Of a stretch of 64,000 nt of DNA, positions 9,105 to 18,624 are shown one piece after another (position 1 is the first letter of the stretch; the number at the start of each line of letters is the position of its first letter). The stretch spans positions 62,001-126,000 of the forward strand of contig NZ_WSSB01000003.1 of assembly GCF_009831765.1 (NCBI RefSeq), in the 5' to 3' direction. The notes beneath the pieces were generated by a model. The model was not told the origin of the DNA. It did not search any database and saw only the letters and a list, made by a program, of their open reading frames with translations. The position numbers and the translations under genes are program-made. Source of the DNA: Craterilacuibacter sinensis. Lineage in GTDB: Bacteria; Pseudomonadota; Gammaproteobacteria; Burkholderiales; Chromobacteriaceae.

Positions 9105-10841
9105 CTAATGCCCCGTGTCTGGCAAAGGCGGGCTTGTGGTATTTGTTGCCTGAAAAGCACGCAGTGCCTGTTTCAGTGTCTGGTAAAGATGGTCGGCGCT
9201 GCCCCAGTCTTGCTGGGCATGGCTTTGCTGCCATTGCAAGAGTTCGGCACGCCGCCCGGCCAGCGCCAGATGGATGCCGCGCAGCCTGAGTTCGTGTTTG
9301 AGTTCGTGCAGGGCATAAAGCCCGGTGGCGTCCAGACGGGTCAGCGGCAACATGTCTATGATCATCCAGCGCAAGCCGGTTTGTGTCTGGCAGGCTTGCA
9401 AGGCGCGGTGCTTGAAGTAGGGGGCATTGAAAAAAACAAGCGGCGCATTGAAGCGGTAAATCAGCACGCCGGGTTCCAGTATTGCATCGGGGTGGCGCCG
9501 GCTGTCGTGAAAACCGGGTACGCCGGGGATGCGACCGAGAATCTCGTCGTCGGGCCGGGCGGTAATGCGGATAAAACGCAAGAGAGACAGGCCGATGGCA
9601 ATCGCGATGCCCTGCATTACGCCGGCGCTCACCACCCCCAGCGTGGTCAGCAGTGCGACGCCCAGTTCGCTGCGGCTGATCTGGCGCAACTGGCGCAGTG
9701 TGGCCAGATCGATCAGGCCAAAGGCTGCATGCATCAAAATGGCGGCCAGCGCTGCGATCGGAACAAATTGCAAGGGGCGCGTCAGAAACACAATGGCCAG
9801 CGCGATCATGCCGGCGGTGACGACCGACACCATTTGGGTTCGCCCGCCAGTCGAGAGGTTGACGGCAGTGCGCGAGTCGGCGGCGCTGATGGCAAAGCTG
9901 CCGGACAGCGCCGCCGCGATATTGGCCGCGCCCAGCGCATTGAGTTCCTGATCCGGGTCGATTTGTTCGCCGGTTTTGGCGGCAAAACTGCGGGCGGTCA
10001 GGATGGCGTTGGAAAAACTGATCAGAGCAACGCCAGCGGCCGCCGTCAACAGCCCGCCCAACTCGTAAGCCGATATATGGCTAAAGTCCAGGTGCAGGGT
10101 AGGCAAACCGGCAGGTACGAAGCCCAGTGTGGCCACCCCCTTGGCTTGCAAACCCAGCGCAGCCACGGCGGTGCTGCTGGCGATGATGGCGACAAGCGCA
10201 GCAGGCAGGCGCGGTAGCAGGCGGTCACAAAGCAGCATCGTAGCGAAGGTCAACAGGCCGATGGCCAGTGTCGGCAGGTGGGTTTGCGGCAGTTTATCGG
10301 CCAGTTCGGCCAGGCGCGGCAAAATACGGTGGCTATCCAGAGTAAAACCCAGCAACGGCCCGCTTTGGCCGATGAAAATACTCAGCGCTACACCGTTGAG
10401 AAAACCGACCAGAATGGGGCGGGACAAAAAGTCGGCCAGCAAGCCCAGGCGCAGGCGTGCTGCGAGCAGGCACAACACGCCGGCAAAAAACGCCAGCAGT
10501 GCCGACAGCGCAAGGTAGGTGTCCGGCTGCTGGGCGGCCAGCGGAGTCAGGGCGCTGGAGACCATGGCGCAAGTGGCGGCATCCGGCCCTAGTATCAACA
10601 GGCGCGAGCTGCCGAATAGTGCATAGGCCAGTAGTGGCAGCATGCAGGCATACAGGCCGATTTCAGGCGAAAAGCCGGCCATTTGTGCGTACGCCACCGC
10701 CACCGGCAGGGCAATACTGGCCACGGTGAGGCCGGCATACAGATCGGCCGGTAAATCCTGACGCCGGTAGTGGACGAAAACCGGCAGTCCCGGCATCAGG
10801 CGGTACAGGCGTGTGCGCAAGGCGGGAAGGGGGTAAGTCAT
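9105..10841 (-). CDS. SulP-family anion transporter with STAS domain
   Basis: A 578-residue inner-membrane protein. A hydrophobic core of roughly ten to twelve segments starts with [21 protein letters not shown], the sulfate-transporter signature. A C-terminal cytoplasmic STAS domain (about 440-560) contains the [12 protein letters not shown] loop. SulP members carry sulfate, bicarbonate, or dicarboxylates; the sequence does not specify which. It lies upstream of fabI on the same strand with a 55-base gap, so it may have its own promoter. It diverges from trxA. Confidence 0.88.
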   Translation of the reverse strand: MTYPLPALRTRLYRLMPGLPVFVHYRRQDLPADLYAGLTVASIALPVAVAYAQMAGFSPEIGLYACMLPLLAYALFGSSRLLILGPDAATCAMVSSALTPLAAQQPDTYLALSALLAFFAGVLCLLAARLRLGLLADFLSRPILVGFLNGVALSIFIGQSGPLLGFTLDSHRILPRLAELADKLPQTHLPTLAIGLLTFATMLLCDRLLPRLPAALVAIIASSTAVAALGLQAKGVATLGFVPAGLPTLHLDFSHISAYELGGLLTAAAGVALISFSNAILTARSFAAKTGEQIDPDQELNALGAANIAAALSGSFAISAADSRTAVNLSTGGRTQMVSVVTAGMIALAIVFLTRPLQFVPIAALAAILMHAAFGLIDLATLRQLRQISRSELGVALLTTLGVVSAGVMQGIAIAIGLSLLRFIRITARPDDEILGRIPGVPGFHDSRRHPDAILEPGVLIYRFNAPLVFFNAPYFKHRALQACQTQTGLRWMIIDMLPLTRLDATGLYALHELKHELRLRGIHLALAGRRAELLQWQQSHAQQDWGSADHLYQTLKQALRAFQATNTTSPPLPDTGH

Positions 10842-10921
10842 GCCTGTACTATACGCCCTGCTATATTTTTGTCATGCAAAGTGGTTGCCGGCCCAAAGCC
10901 AGAGCCTTGCCGGATTCGGGC

Positions 10922-10951
10922 TTGCCGCTGGGCTTGTGGCTTTGCTACCAT
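10922..10951 (+). promoter_or_regulatory. Possible sigma-70 promoter of trxA
   Basis: TTGCCG at 10922-10927 and TACCAT at 10946-10951 are 18 bases apart, with an extended -10 TG at 10943-10944. It lies about 45 bases before the trxA start codon. Matches are partial, so this is tentative. Confidence 0.35.
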
Positions 10952-10995
10952 CAGCGCTTAAACAGCGAATAACGCATACATACCCAGAGGAAACC

Positions 10996-11322
10996 ATGAG
11001 CGATCTTATCCAGCACGTTAGCGATGACTCCTTCGAACAGGATGTACTGAAGGCACAAGGCCCGGTTCTGGTTGATTACTGGGCCGAGTGGTGTGGTCCT
11101 TGCAAGATGATCGCCCCGATTCTGGACGACGTGTCGCGCGATTACGAAGGCCGCCTGAAAGTGGTCAAGCTGAACATCGACCAGAACGAGCAGACCCCGC
11201 CCAAGTTTGGTATTCGTGGCATTCCTACCCTGATGCTGTTCAAGGATGGCGAAGTGGTGGCAACCAAGGTTGGTGCACTGGCCAAGGGTCAGTTGACGGC
11301 ATTTATTGACAGCCACATCTAA
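10996..11322 (+). CDS. trxA: Thioredoxin 1
   Basis: A 108-residue cytosolic thioredoxin. The redox-active WCGPC has Cys33 and Cys36, and the cis-proline loop is GIPTLM. AGAGGAAA precedes the ATG. It is a general disulfide reductant for ribonucleotide reductase, PAPS reductase and others. Its neighbour rho follows in the same direction, a pairing common in proteobacteria. Confidence 0.96.
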   Translation: MSDLIQHVSDDSFEQDVLKAQGPVLVDYWAEWCGPCKMIAPILDDVSRDYEGRLKVVKLNIDQNEQTPPKFGIRGIPTLMLFKDGEVVATKVGALAKGQLTAFIDSHI

Positions 11323-11457
11323 TCAAGACTATCCTTCCAGCAGTTTCATGTACGGGCGGCCCCTCCGCCGCCTGTTCTCCCGTTTTCTTCCTCATACTTC
11401 CGGCTTTTGAAGTCAATCGTTTCCCTTCACTTCATCAAAAGTCGACACACGGCTGCT
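11323..11457 (+). promoter_or_regulatory. rho leader region
   Basis: 135 bases separate trxA from the rho ATG, with a C/T-rich, poorly structured stretch (about 11365-11435) and no clear intrinsic terminator. Rho autoregulates by Rho-dependent attenuation in its leader in E. coli, and an unstructured pyrimidine-rich leader would suit that. There is no strong Shine-Dalgarno before ATG 11458. Confidence 0.35.
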
Positions 11458-12714
11458 ATGCACTTATCTGACCTCAAACATCTCCACGTCACCCAATTGG
11501 TGGAAATGGCGATCGCCAATGAAATTGACGGCGCCAACCGCTTGCGTAAACAAGACCTGATCTTTGCCCTGCTGAAAAACCAGGCTAAAAGAGGTGAAAG
11601 CATTTACGGCGAAGGTACGCTGGAGGTGTTGCCCGACGGTTTCGGCTTCCTGCGTAGCCCGGATACTTCGTACCTGGCCGGTCCGGATGATATTTATGTC
11701 AGCCCCAGCCAGATCCGCCGCTTCAACCTGCATACCGGCGACAGCATCGAAGGCGAGATCCGCACGCCAAAAGACGGCGAACGCTACTTTGCACTGGTGA
11801 AGGTCGACCGGGTCAATAGCGAGCCGCCGGAAAACTCCAAGCACAAGATCCTGTTTGAAAACCTGACGCCGCTGTTTCCGACCGAGCCTTTCAGGCTGGA
11901 GCGTGATATCAAGGCGGAAGAAAATATTACCAGCCGCATCATCGACCTGATCGCCCCGATAGGCAAAGGCCAGCGTGCCTTGCTGGTGGCACCGCCCAAG
12001 TCGGGTAAAACGGTGATGCTGCAACATATTGCACATGCCATTTCGGCCAATCATCCGGAAGCGATTCTGATCGTATTGATGATCGACGAGCGTCCGGAAG
12101 AAGTGACCGAGATGCAGCGTTCGGTGCGCGGCGAAGTGGTGAGTTCGACGTTTGACGAGCCGGCTACGCGCCATGTGCAGGTCGCCGAGATGGTGATCGA
12201 AAAGGCCAAGCGTCTGGTCGAGCATAAAAAAGACGTGGTGATTCTGCTTGACTCCATTACCCGTCTGGCGCGCGCCTACAACACGGTGGTGCCGGCTTCG
12301 GGCAAGGTGCTGACCGGTGGTGTGGACGCCAATGCGCTGCAGCGTCCCAAGCGCTTCTTCGGCGCCGCGCGTAATGTCGAAGAAGGTGGCTCGCTCACCA
12401 TTATCGGCACCGCGCTGGTCGACACGGGCAGCCGCATGGATGACGTGATCTACGAAGAATTCAAGGGTACCGGCAACTGCGAACTGCATCTTGACCGTAA
12501 AATGGCCGAGAAGCGTATTTTCCCTGCCATCAATATCAACCGCTCGGGCACTCGCCGCGAAGAGCTGCTGGTGCCGCAAGACCAGTTGCAGCGTATCTGG
12601 GTGTTGCGCAAACTCTTGTATCCGATGGACGATATCGAGGCGATGGAGTTCTTGCAGAACAAGATACGCGCAACCAAGACCAATGCAGCCTTCTTCGATT
12701 CGATGCGCCGCTAA
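11458..12714 (+). CDS. rho: Transcription termination factor Rho
   Basis: The 418-residue hexameric RNA helicase that terminates transcription, one residue shorter than E. coli Rho. The N-terminal domain starts [11 protein letters not shown]; the cold-shock-like RNA-binding domain includes GFGFLRSPD (residues about 61-69). The Walker A motif PPKSGKT is at about 179-185, with [12 protein letters not shown] and [13 protein letters not shown] in the RecA-like core. The start is the ATG that gives the standard N-terminus; in-frame upstream codons add only unrelated residues. Confidence 0.97.
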   Translation: MHLSDLKHLHVTQLVEMAIANEIDGANRLRKQDLIFALLKNQAKRGESIYGEGTLEVLPDGFGFLRSPDTSYLAGPDDIYVSPSQIRRFNLHTGDSIEGEIRTPKDGERYFALVKVDRVNSEPPENSKHKILFENLTPLFPTEPFRLERDIKAEENITSRIIDLIAPIGKGQRALLVAPPKSGKTVMLQHIAHAISANHPEAILIVLMIDERPEEVTEMQRSVRGEVVSSTFDEPATRHVQVAEMVIEKAKRLVEHKKDVVILLDSITRLARAYNTVVPASGKVLTGGVDANALQRPKRFFGAARNVEEGGSLTIIGTALVDTGSRMDDVIYEEFKGTGNCELHLDRKMAEKRIFPAININRSGTRREELLVPQDQLQRIWVLRKLLYPMDDIEAMEFLQNKIRATKTNAAFFDSMRR

Positions 12715-12732
12715 GATCTGATCGCCAAAACA

Positions 12733-12758
12733 AGCCAGCCTTTGCGCTGGCTTTTTTT
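12733..12758 (+). terminator. Rho-independent terminator after rho
   Basis: AGCCAGC (12733-12739) pairs with GCTGGCT (12746-12752) around a 6-nt loop, followed by a run of seven T residues. Confidence 0.9.
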
Positions 12759-13412
12759 ATGGCAAGCAGACATGATATGAGGATGAATCCTGTCCATCAT
12801 GGTCTTCGTCCCGACTACCCCGCCACGGCCGAGGATGCCCATGGCTGGCTGTCCCTGTGTATGGCACGCGCGGCGCGACCCGTGCGCCCCGAATTTGCCC
12901 AGGGCTTTCCTGCACATGTGGCATTGCGGGCGGCGGCGGTGCTGATCGCCATACTATGGCATGCACAAGGGCCGAGCATTTTATTGACACGCCGCACCGA
13001 GGCTTTGAAAAGCCACGCCGGGCAAATCAGTTTTCCCGGCGGCAAAGTGGATGCGGACGACGCGAGTGTGATGGATGCGGCATTGCGCGAGGCTTGGGAG
13101 GAAGTCGGGCTGGCGCAAGACAGCGTCAGCGTGGTCGGCGAGATGGAGGTTTATCCGACCTTAAGCGGTTTTGCCATTCATCCGGTCGTCGGCATTATCA
13201 CGCCGCCTGTGAGTCTGGTGCCTGAACCGGGGGAGGTGGCCGAGATTTTCGAGCTGCCGCTTGCGCGCGCGCTCGATCTGTCGGCCTATCAGCGCCATGC
13301 TTTTAACCGCGGTGGCGTGGTGGGCGAGTATTACTCGCTCACCCATGAAGAACATTTCATCTGGGGTGCGACCGCCGGCATGCTGCATCAGCTGGCGGTG
13401 CGTCTGGCTTAG
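12759..13412 (+). CDS. CoA pyrophosphatase (NUDIX, NudL-like)
   Basis: A NUDIX hydrolase of up to 217 residues. It has the CoA-pyrophosphatase signature LLTRRTEALKSHAGQISFPGG just before the NUDIX box, shown in part here, and the box itself ends LREAWEEVGL. These enzymes split CoA into phosphopantetheine and 3',5'-ADP. The start is uncertain: ATG 12759, 12777 and 12783 are all in frame, none with a strong ribosome site, and the first lies inside the rho terminator tail. It converges on nadC. Confidence 0.85.
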   Translation: MASRHDMRMNPVHHGLRPDYPATAEDAHGWLSLCMARAARPVRPEFAQGFPAHVALRAAAVLIAILWHAQGPSILLTRRTEALKSHAGQISFPGGKVDADDASVMDAALREAWEEVGLAQDSVSVVGEMEVYPTLSGFAIHPVVGIITPPVSLVPEPGEVAEIFELPLARALDLSAYQRHAFNRGGVVGEYYSLTHEEHFIWGATAGMLHQLAVRLA

Positions 13413-13425
13413 GGTCTGTCTACTT

Positions 13426-13483
13426 AAAAACGGCGGTGCAAGGCACAATGCCCTATACACACGCCGCTTCCTTAGCCGTTTTT
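13426..13483. terminator. Possible bidirectional terminator between convergent genes
   Basis: AAAAACGGC (13426-13434) and GCCGTTTTT (13475-13483) can pair, giving T-runs on either strand. The loop is long (about 40 bases), so the hairpin is weak evidence. It lies exactly between the convergent NUDIX and nadC genes. Confidence 0.35.
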
Positions 13484-13487
13484 GCCT

Positions 13488-14333
13488 TTAAGCCTGGGTA
13501 AAGCGCATCGACAAATCGATGGCGCGGATATCCTTGGTCAGCTTGCCGATCGAGATGCGGTCAACGCCGGTTTCGGCAATGGTGCGTACCGTGTCGAAGT
13601 CCACCCCGCCCGAAGCTTCAAGTTCGGCGCGCCCCTGATTCAGCGCCACGGCCGCGCGCATTTCTTCCAGCGACATATTGTCCAGCAGTACCAGAGAGGC
13701 ACCGGCGTTGAGTGCCTGTTGCAACTCGTCCAGATTCTCTACTTCCACCTGTATGCTGACCCCGGCCGGCGCCAGTGCGAATGCGCTTTGCAAAGCTGCC
13801 GCAATCGAACCGGCTGCCGCGATATGGTTTTCCTTGATCAGGATGCCATCGTAAAGCCCGATGCGCTGGTTGCAGCCTCCACCGGCCAGTACTGCGTATT
13901 TCTGTGCCAGCCTGAGACCGGGCAGGGTCTTGCGGGTGTCGAGAATGCGCGCGCGCGTGCCGGCAATCAGTGTGCTGTAGCGACGGGTTTCGCTGGCGAC
14001 GGCAGACAGCAGCTGCAGGAAATTCAGTGCCGAGCGCTCGGCTGTCAGCAAGGCACGCGCCGGGCCGGTGATTTCGCATAGCGTTTGCCCCGGCGCGACG
14101 CTTTCCCCTTCTTTGACCAGCCACAGTATCTGGCAGCGGGCATCGACCTGACGGAAGCACTCGTCAAACCAGGCTTGTCCGGCTATGACGGCTTCTTCGC
14201 GCACGATAATGCGCGCCTGGCCTTGCGTTTCGGACGCAACCAGTTGTGCCGTCCAGTCGCAGGCACCGATATCTTCGGCCAGCGCGCGGGTAACGTCCTG
14301 TGCAATCAGATGAGGGGCGGGCAGGCTGGGCAT
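13488..14333 (-). CDS. nadC: Nicotinate-nucleotide pyrophosphorylase (carboxylating)
   Basis: A 281-residue quinolinate phosphoribosyltransferase of NAD synthesis. [17 protein letters not shown] and VEVENLDE are the substrate- and PRPP-site motifs of the family, and EASGGV...GVDRISIG closes the barrel. ATG 14333 has GGAGAA 4 bases upstream; the longer in-frame form has no such site. No nadA or nadB is in the window. Confidence 0.95.
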   Translation of the reverse strand: MPSLPAPHLIAQDVTRALAEDIGACDWTAQLVASETQGQARIIVREEAVIAGQAWFDECFRQVDARCQILWLVKEGESVAPGQTLCEITGPARALLTAERSALNFLQLLSAVASETRRYSTLIAGTRARILDTRKTLPGLRLAQKYAVLAGGGCNQRIGLYDGILIKENHIAAAGSIAAALQSAFALAPAGVSIQVEVENLDELQQALNAGASLVLLDNMSLEEMRAAVALNQGRAELEASGGVDFDTVRTIAETGVDRISIGKLTKDIRAIDLSMRFTQA

Positions 14334-14415
14334 GGCGTTCTCCGTGGCGGGCGACAAAAGCGCGATTCTAGCAGAATGCTGTGCTGTGATGCTTAAGGGA
14401 AACTCGCCTGTGTTC

Positions 14416-14424
14416 TGCTATGAT
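14416..14424 (+). promoter_or_regulatory. Extended -10 promoter element before the CbiM-like gene
   Basis: TGC-TATGAT at 14416-14424 is an extended -10 element 30 bases before ATG 14454. No good -35 hexamer is visible at 16-18 bases, as is usual for extended -10 promoters. Confidence 0.35.
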
Positions 14425-14453
14425 TTGGGCATATTGCTTTGTCTGTGCCTGTT

Positions 14454-15122
14454 ATGAATTTCACTGCCGACCTGTTTCCCCGTGACTGGCTAGGCTTGTC
14501 GGCGCTGCTGTCGCTGCTTGTCTTGTTGTTTTGCCTGTGGCGCACACCGTGGCGCAAGCTGGATAGCCGCCTGCTTAATGCCGGTATGGGGGCGACGGTG
14601 GCGGTGCTGGCTTTGTGGCTATTGCATGGCGGGCTGAATAACGGCCTGTCTTTTCATTTGCTGGGAGCCGCCATCCTGACGCTGATGCTGGGGCCATGGC
14701 TGGCCTTGCCGGCTTTGGCGCTGGTGCTGCTGGCGGTGTCTACGCTGGGTCTGGGGCAGTGGCAGGCTTTCGGGATGAATTTTCTCACCATGGCCTTGCT
14801 GCCGGTTGGCCTGGTGCACGGGGTATGGCGATTGAGCCGGCGCTATTTGCCGGCGAATTATTTTGTCTATCTGTTCGTGTGTGCCTTTGCCGCAGGTGGC
14901 GCCAGCCTGTTGCTGTCGACGCTGGCATCGTGTGCGGCGCTGATGCTGGCAGGGGCTTATGCGACGGACTTTTTGCTAAATGAAGTCTTGCCGTTTTATT
15001 TTTTGCTGTCGTGGTCGGAGGCGTTTACCACGGGCCTTGCGATGGCGGTCTTGACGGTGTACCGGCCGGCATGGGTGGTGTCGTTTGACGACGCGACCTA
15101 TCTGGGGAAACGTGGGAATTGA
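14454..15122 (+). CDS. CbiM-like (COG3235) integral membrane protein
   Basis: A 222-residue protein with six or seven hydrophobic segments. NGLSFHLLGAAILTLMLGPW and MNFLTMALLPVGLVHGVW recall the energy-coupling-factor substrate-component family of CbiM. The N-terminal metal-binding MHIxxG start of true CbiM is missing; it starts MNFTADLFP. It may move nickel or cobalt, but no ATPase partner is nearby. ATG 14454 is chosen over TTG 14439 because it fits the family N-terminus. Confidence 0.65.
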   Translation: MNFTADLFPRDWLGLSALLSLLVLLFCLWRTPWRKLDSRLLNAGMGATVAVLALWLLHGGLNNGLSFHLLGAAILTLMLGPWLALPALALVLLAVSTLGLGQWQAFGMNFLTMALLPVGLVHGVWRLSRRYLPANYFVYLFVCAFAAGGASLLLSTLASCAALMLAGAYATDFLLNEVLPFYFLLSWSEAFTTGLAMAVLTVYRPAWVVSFDDATYLGKRGN

Positions 15123-15148
15123 GTGCGGTTTAAACCGTGAGGGACGTG

Positions 15149-15535
15149 ATGATGGGTTTTGCCTTGTGGAGTTTGCTGATTGCCTCGCTACTGCCTTTGT
15201 TGTGGGCGGTATTGGCCAAGGCGGGGGCGCCGTACGATAACCATCAGCCGCGTACTGTGCTGGCGAATGCGACCGGGCATCGCCTGCGCGCCAACTGGGC
15301 GCAGCAAAATGCCTGGGAGGCGCTGACCCCCTGGGTCGCTGCGGTACTGGTGGCGCAGTGGGTGGGGGTCTCGCAGGCGCTGATGGACGTGGCCGCGCTG
15401 ATTTTTATCGCGGCCCGTCTGGCGCATGGCGTGTTTTACATGACCGACCGGCCAACGCTGCGTTCGCTGGCCTGGCTGCTGGGCTTTGCCGCCATGGTCA
15501 GCCTGTATGTTGCAGCGGCTCGGGTGGCCGCCTAG
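15149..15535 (+). CDS. MAPEG-family membrane protein
   Basis: A 128-residue protein with four membrane segments of the MAPEG superfamily (membrane-associated proteins in eicosanoid and glutathione metabolism). The family-like NHQPRTVLANATGHRLRANWAQ, an Asn-rich loop after helix 1, and the RLAHGVFYMTD segment after helix 3 are visible. GAGGGA at 15138-15143 favours ATG 15149 or 15152 over GTG 15137. Bacterial members are mostly uncharacterised. The stop is one base from the convergent murB stop. Confidence 0.8.
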   Translation: MMGFALWSLLIASLLPLLWAVLAKAGAPYDNHQPRTVLANATGHRLRANWAQQNAWEALTPWVAAVLVAQWVGVSQALMDVAALIFIAARLAHGVFYMTDRPTLRSLAWLLGFAAMVSLYVAAARVAA

Positions 15536-15536
15536 T

Positions 15537-16562
15537 TCAGATTACGATAGGTTCGGGCTCGATATCGACGCCATAGTGCTGGGCGACCGTCAGCCTGACC
15601 TTGCCGGCCAGTGCCCAGATTTCAGCGCCGCTAGCCTTGCCATAGTTGACCAGTACCAGCGCCTGCTTGGCGTGTACGCCGGCATCACCGTCACGGTAGC
15701 CCTTAAGGCCTGCCTGATCGATCAGCCAGCCGGCCGCCAGCTTGACCCTGCCTTCACCTGCCGGATAGTGCGGCAGCGCCGGGTGGCGTGCCAGCAGTGC
15801 TTCGGCTTGGGTCGCATCGACAATCGGGTTCTTGAAGAAGCTGCCTGCATTGCCCAGTTGCGCGGGGTCGGGCAGCTTTTGCGAGCGGATGGCAATCACC
15901 GCCTGGCTGACATCGCGCGCCGTGGGCGCGCTGATGCCGCGGCTGTCCAGTTCGCGGGCAATATCGCCATAGGCGGTTTTGAGGCTGGCGGCTTTGTCCA
16001 GCCTGAATCGCACTGCGGTGACCAGCAGGTGCGCACCGGCTTCGTGCTTGAAGATGCTGTCGCGGTAGGCAAAGCGGCAGTCGCTGTTTGGCAAAACGAC
16101 TTCGGCTCCGCCGTTTGCCAGATCGGCGCAGACTACCTCGCTGATGACGTCTTTTACTTCCACCCCATAGGCGCCGATGTTCTGCACCGGGCTTGCTCCG
16201 ACCGTGCCCGGAATCAGGCTGAGGTTTTCCAGTCCGGACAGCCCCATCTCTAGCGTATGCAGCACAAAATCATGCCAGGCTTCGCCGGCGGCGGCTTCAA
16301 GCTCGATATGCGTATCGGTGTCGGCGATGACGCGTATGCCGCGGGTGGCCATGCGCACCACCATGCCCGGATAGTCGCGGGTAAACAGCATATTGCTGCC
16401 GCCGCCCAGCCATAGTACCGGCCCCTGCCGGTAGGCGTCGCTGGCGAGCAGGGCGGGCAAGTCCGCCAGCGTCTCCAGTTCGGTGTAATGGCGCGCGAGG
16501 GCATTCAGACCGAAGCTGTTATAAGGCTTGAGTGAGGTTTCACTGTGCAGGGTCAGGCTCAT
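15537..16562 (-). CDS. murB: UDP-N-acetylenolpyruvoylglucosamine reductase
   Basis: A 341-residue type I MurB, the flavoenzyme that makes UDP-MurNAc for peptidoglycan. NSFGLNA near the start, LGGGSNML (FAD phosphate loop), LIPGTVGASPVQNIGAYG and NAGSFFKNP (with the proton-donor Ser) are all present. Its ATG overlaps the stop of the MATE transporter gene by 4 bases, so the two are translationally coupled. Confidence 0.96.
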   Translation of the reverse strand: MSLTLHSETSLKPYNSFGLNALARHYTELETLADLPALLASDAYRQGPVLWLGGGSNMLFTRDYPGMVVRMATRGIRVIADTDTHIELEAAAGEAWHDFVLHTLEMGLSGLENLSLIPGTVGASPVQNIGAYGVEVKDVISEVVCADLANGGAEVVLPNSDCRFAYRDSIFKHEAGAHLLVTAVRFRLDKAASLKTAYGDIARELDSRGISAPTARDVSQAVIAIRSQKLPDPAQLGNAGSFFKNPIVDATQAEALLARHPALPHYPAGEGRVKLAAGWLIDQAGLKGYRDGDAGVHAKQALVLVNYGKASGAEIWALAGKVRLTVAQHYGVDIEPEPIVI

Positions 16563-17962
16563 GGCGCAATCTTTGCTAAATGTTGGCGATGCAGGCGCTG
16601 GCGGCTTTCGCGAGCCAGATACCAGACCAGGAAAAAGGCTGCGACCGACAGGCTGACCACCAGCGCGGCCCAGAAGCCGTTGACGCCCATGGCCGGCACC
16701 AGATAATCGGTCAAGCCCAGCACAATGCCCAGTCCCAGTCCCAGCACCCAGAACGACACAATATGGATGAACATCGGAATGGTGGTGAGCTTGTAGCCGC
16801 GCAGTGCACCCGAGGCGATGGTTTGTGCGGCATCGGTCAATTGATAGACCGCGGCAAACAGCAGCAGGGTCAGGCCGATGGCGATGACTTGCGGGTCATT
16901 GGTATACATGCGGATGATGGGCTCGCGCAGCAGCAAGACCAGCACCATGGTGATAAAGGCGGCGATCAGGCCGGCTACCAGCCCTACGCCGGATACAAAG
17001 CGGGCCTGCAGATAGTCGCCCGCGCCCACGGCTTGCCCGACGCGCACCGACAGGGCAACCGACAGGCTTTGCGGCAGCATGTAGATGATGCTGGTGAAGT
17101 TGAGTACCGCCTGGTGGCTGGCCACGACCAGTGTGCCCAGCTTGGCGACCAGAAGCGCAATAAAGGAAAACAGGCTGACTTCGACAAAGAAGGACAGGCC
17201 GATCGGAATGCCCAGCTTGAGAAAGCCGGCATAGCGCCTGAAATCGGGCCAGCTCATGCGCTCGGTCAGGCCGTAGGGCTTGAAGTGCTTGGCGCGCGCG
17301 ATATAGATGTAGAGTGCGATGGCATTGAACCAGAACACGATGGCGGTAGCCCAGCCGCAGCCGGCGCCGCCCATTTTGGGCATGCCGTACAGGCCGTGAA
17401 TCAGGATGTAGTTAAGTGGGATATTGAGTGCCAGCGCAATCAGGCTGACCAGCATAATGGGCCGTGGCCGGTTAAGGCTGGAGGCGTAGGCGTGCAGGCT
17501 GCGGTGCATCAGCGCCGCCGGCATGCCAAGCGCGGCACCGGTGATGTAGAGCATGGTCATGTCTTCGACGTGTTCGGGCAGCGTCAGCCATAGCCTGAGC
17601 AGGGGCTCGACCGCGATCATGGCAATCATGCCCAGGATGCCGGCAAACAGACCGAACCACAGGCCCTGACGGCCGGTTTCACCGATGTCGCCATGCTCGC
17701 CCGAGCCGAACTGGTGCGACAGAATAGGGTTCAGCGCCGCCACGACCCCCATCAGGGTCACGTAGGCGGTCACGAAGATGCTGGAACCCAGGGATACGGC
17801 AGCCAGGTCATCGGTGCTGACGTTGCCGGCCATGACCGTGTCGACAAAGCCGGTGGCGACTTGGGCGACTTGGGCGATCATCATGGGTAAGGCGAGATGG
17901 ATCAGGGAGCGTGCTTCGCGGCTGATGGCGCCGCGTGGCGCACGATTGAGTTCGAACAGCAT
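16559..17962 (-). CDS. MATE-family multidrug efflux transporter
   Basis: About 467 residues with twelve hydrophobic segments in two homologous halves, each beginning with a MATE_N repeat (LALPMMIAQVAQVATGFVDTVMAG; LKLGIPIGLSFFVEVSLFS). It is of the NorM type, which exports cationic drugs with Na+ or H+. The start at 17962 or 17968 is not settled by a strong ribosome site. The gene is directly upstream of murB with overlapping start and stop. Confidence 0.9.
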   Translation of the reverse strand: MLFELNRAPRGAISREARSLIHLALPMMIAQVAQVATGFVDTVMAGNVSTDDLAAVSLGSSIFVTAYVTLMGVVAALNPILSHQFGSGEHGDIGETGRQGLWFGLFAGILGMIAMIAVEPLLRLWLTLPEHVEDMTMLYITGAALGMPAALMHRSLHAYASSLNRPRPIMLVSLIALALNIPLNYILIHGLYGMPKMGGAGCGWATAIVFWFNAIALYIYIARAKHFKPYGLTERMSWPDFRRYAGFLKLGIPIGLSFFVEVSLFSFIALLVAKLGTLVVASHQAVLNFTSIIYMLPQSLSVALSVRVGQAVGAGDYLQARFVSGVGLVAGLIAAFITMVLVLLLREPIIRMYTNDPQVIAIGLTLLLFAAVYQLTDAAQTIASGALRGYKLTTIPMFIHIVSFWVLGLGLGIVLGLTDYLVPAMGVNGFWAALVVSLSVAAFFLVWYLARESRQRLHRQHLAKIAP

Positions 17963-18031
17963 GGTCATCCAGAGCAAACAGGCGTAAGCACGCTATTGTA
18001 GCGGCAAACGCCTGCTTCTGTCCGGCCTGTG

Positions 18032-18334
18032 CTAGCGATGGCGTGCGGGCGGGTCCTGGCGCAGCTCGCAGCTGATGACCAACTGGGCGGCAAAACGGCT
18101 ATTGATGGCCAGTGCGTCATCCAGTGAAACATCGCTTATCAGCAAGCTTGTGCCTTTGTGGCGCGGGATATAGCCCAGCATCGCGGCGTGGGCCGCCAGG
18201 CTGGCCAGTGCGCCATGGGTGTCGGCATGCAGCGAGTGCGCATGCAGCACGCCGTTGAGGCTAGAAGCAGGGCGCAAGACGGCAGGTGCCGGGGCGTCGA
18301 AATCGGTGTAGTTGTCAGTCTGGCAGTCGTACAT
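18032..18334 (-). CDS. Hypothetical protein, 100 residues
   Basis: Starts at ATG 18334 with AAGGACA 5 bases upstream; the longer in-frame version starting at 18493 lacks such a site. It is soluble, Ala- and His-rich in the middle, with no signal peptide, membrane segment or motif that I recognise. It stands alone between the MATE transporter and pcnB. Confidence 0.6.
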   Translation of the reverse strand: MYDCQTDNYTDFDAPAPAVLRPASSLNGVLHAHSLHADTHGALASLAAHAAMLGYIPRHKGTSLLISDVSLDDALAINSRFAAQLVISCELRQDPPARHR

Positions 18335-18559
18335 GGTTCTGTCCTTGTCGTGCGCGGGTCGCCTTATGCGGGCCCGGTCGCAGCCAGGCGTCGCTTTAGC
18401 AGGATTTATATGGGCGCCCTGCAAGTTGTCGGTTAAATCGGCGCTGGGGTCGGAACCCCGATACTCGAATAGCAGATATTGCACTGTACTCAAGAGGGCT
18501 CAGCGTAGGGTGTGCGCCCTGCCTTTGTCAAGCGAGGTGTGCATCGGCCGGTTTCGCGA

Positions 18560-18565
18560 TATAAT
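18560..18565 (+). promoter_or_regulatory. Consensus -10 box upstream of pcnB
   Basis: A perfect TATAAT at 18560-18565, 60 bases before the pcnB ATG. The nearest TTGTCA (18525-18530) is 29 bases away, too far for a normal -35, so only the -10 is supported. Confidence 0.35.
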
Positions 18566-18624
18566 CCGTCCCATGTCTGTCGCGGCGTCCCGCGACCAAA
18601 ACCAGAATCCGCTACCCCATTCCC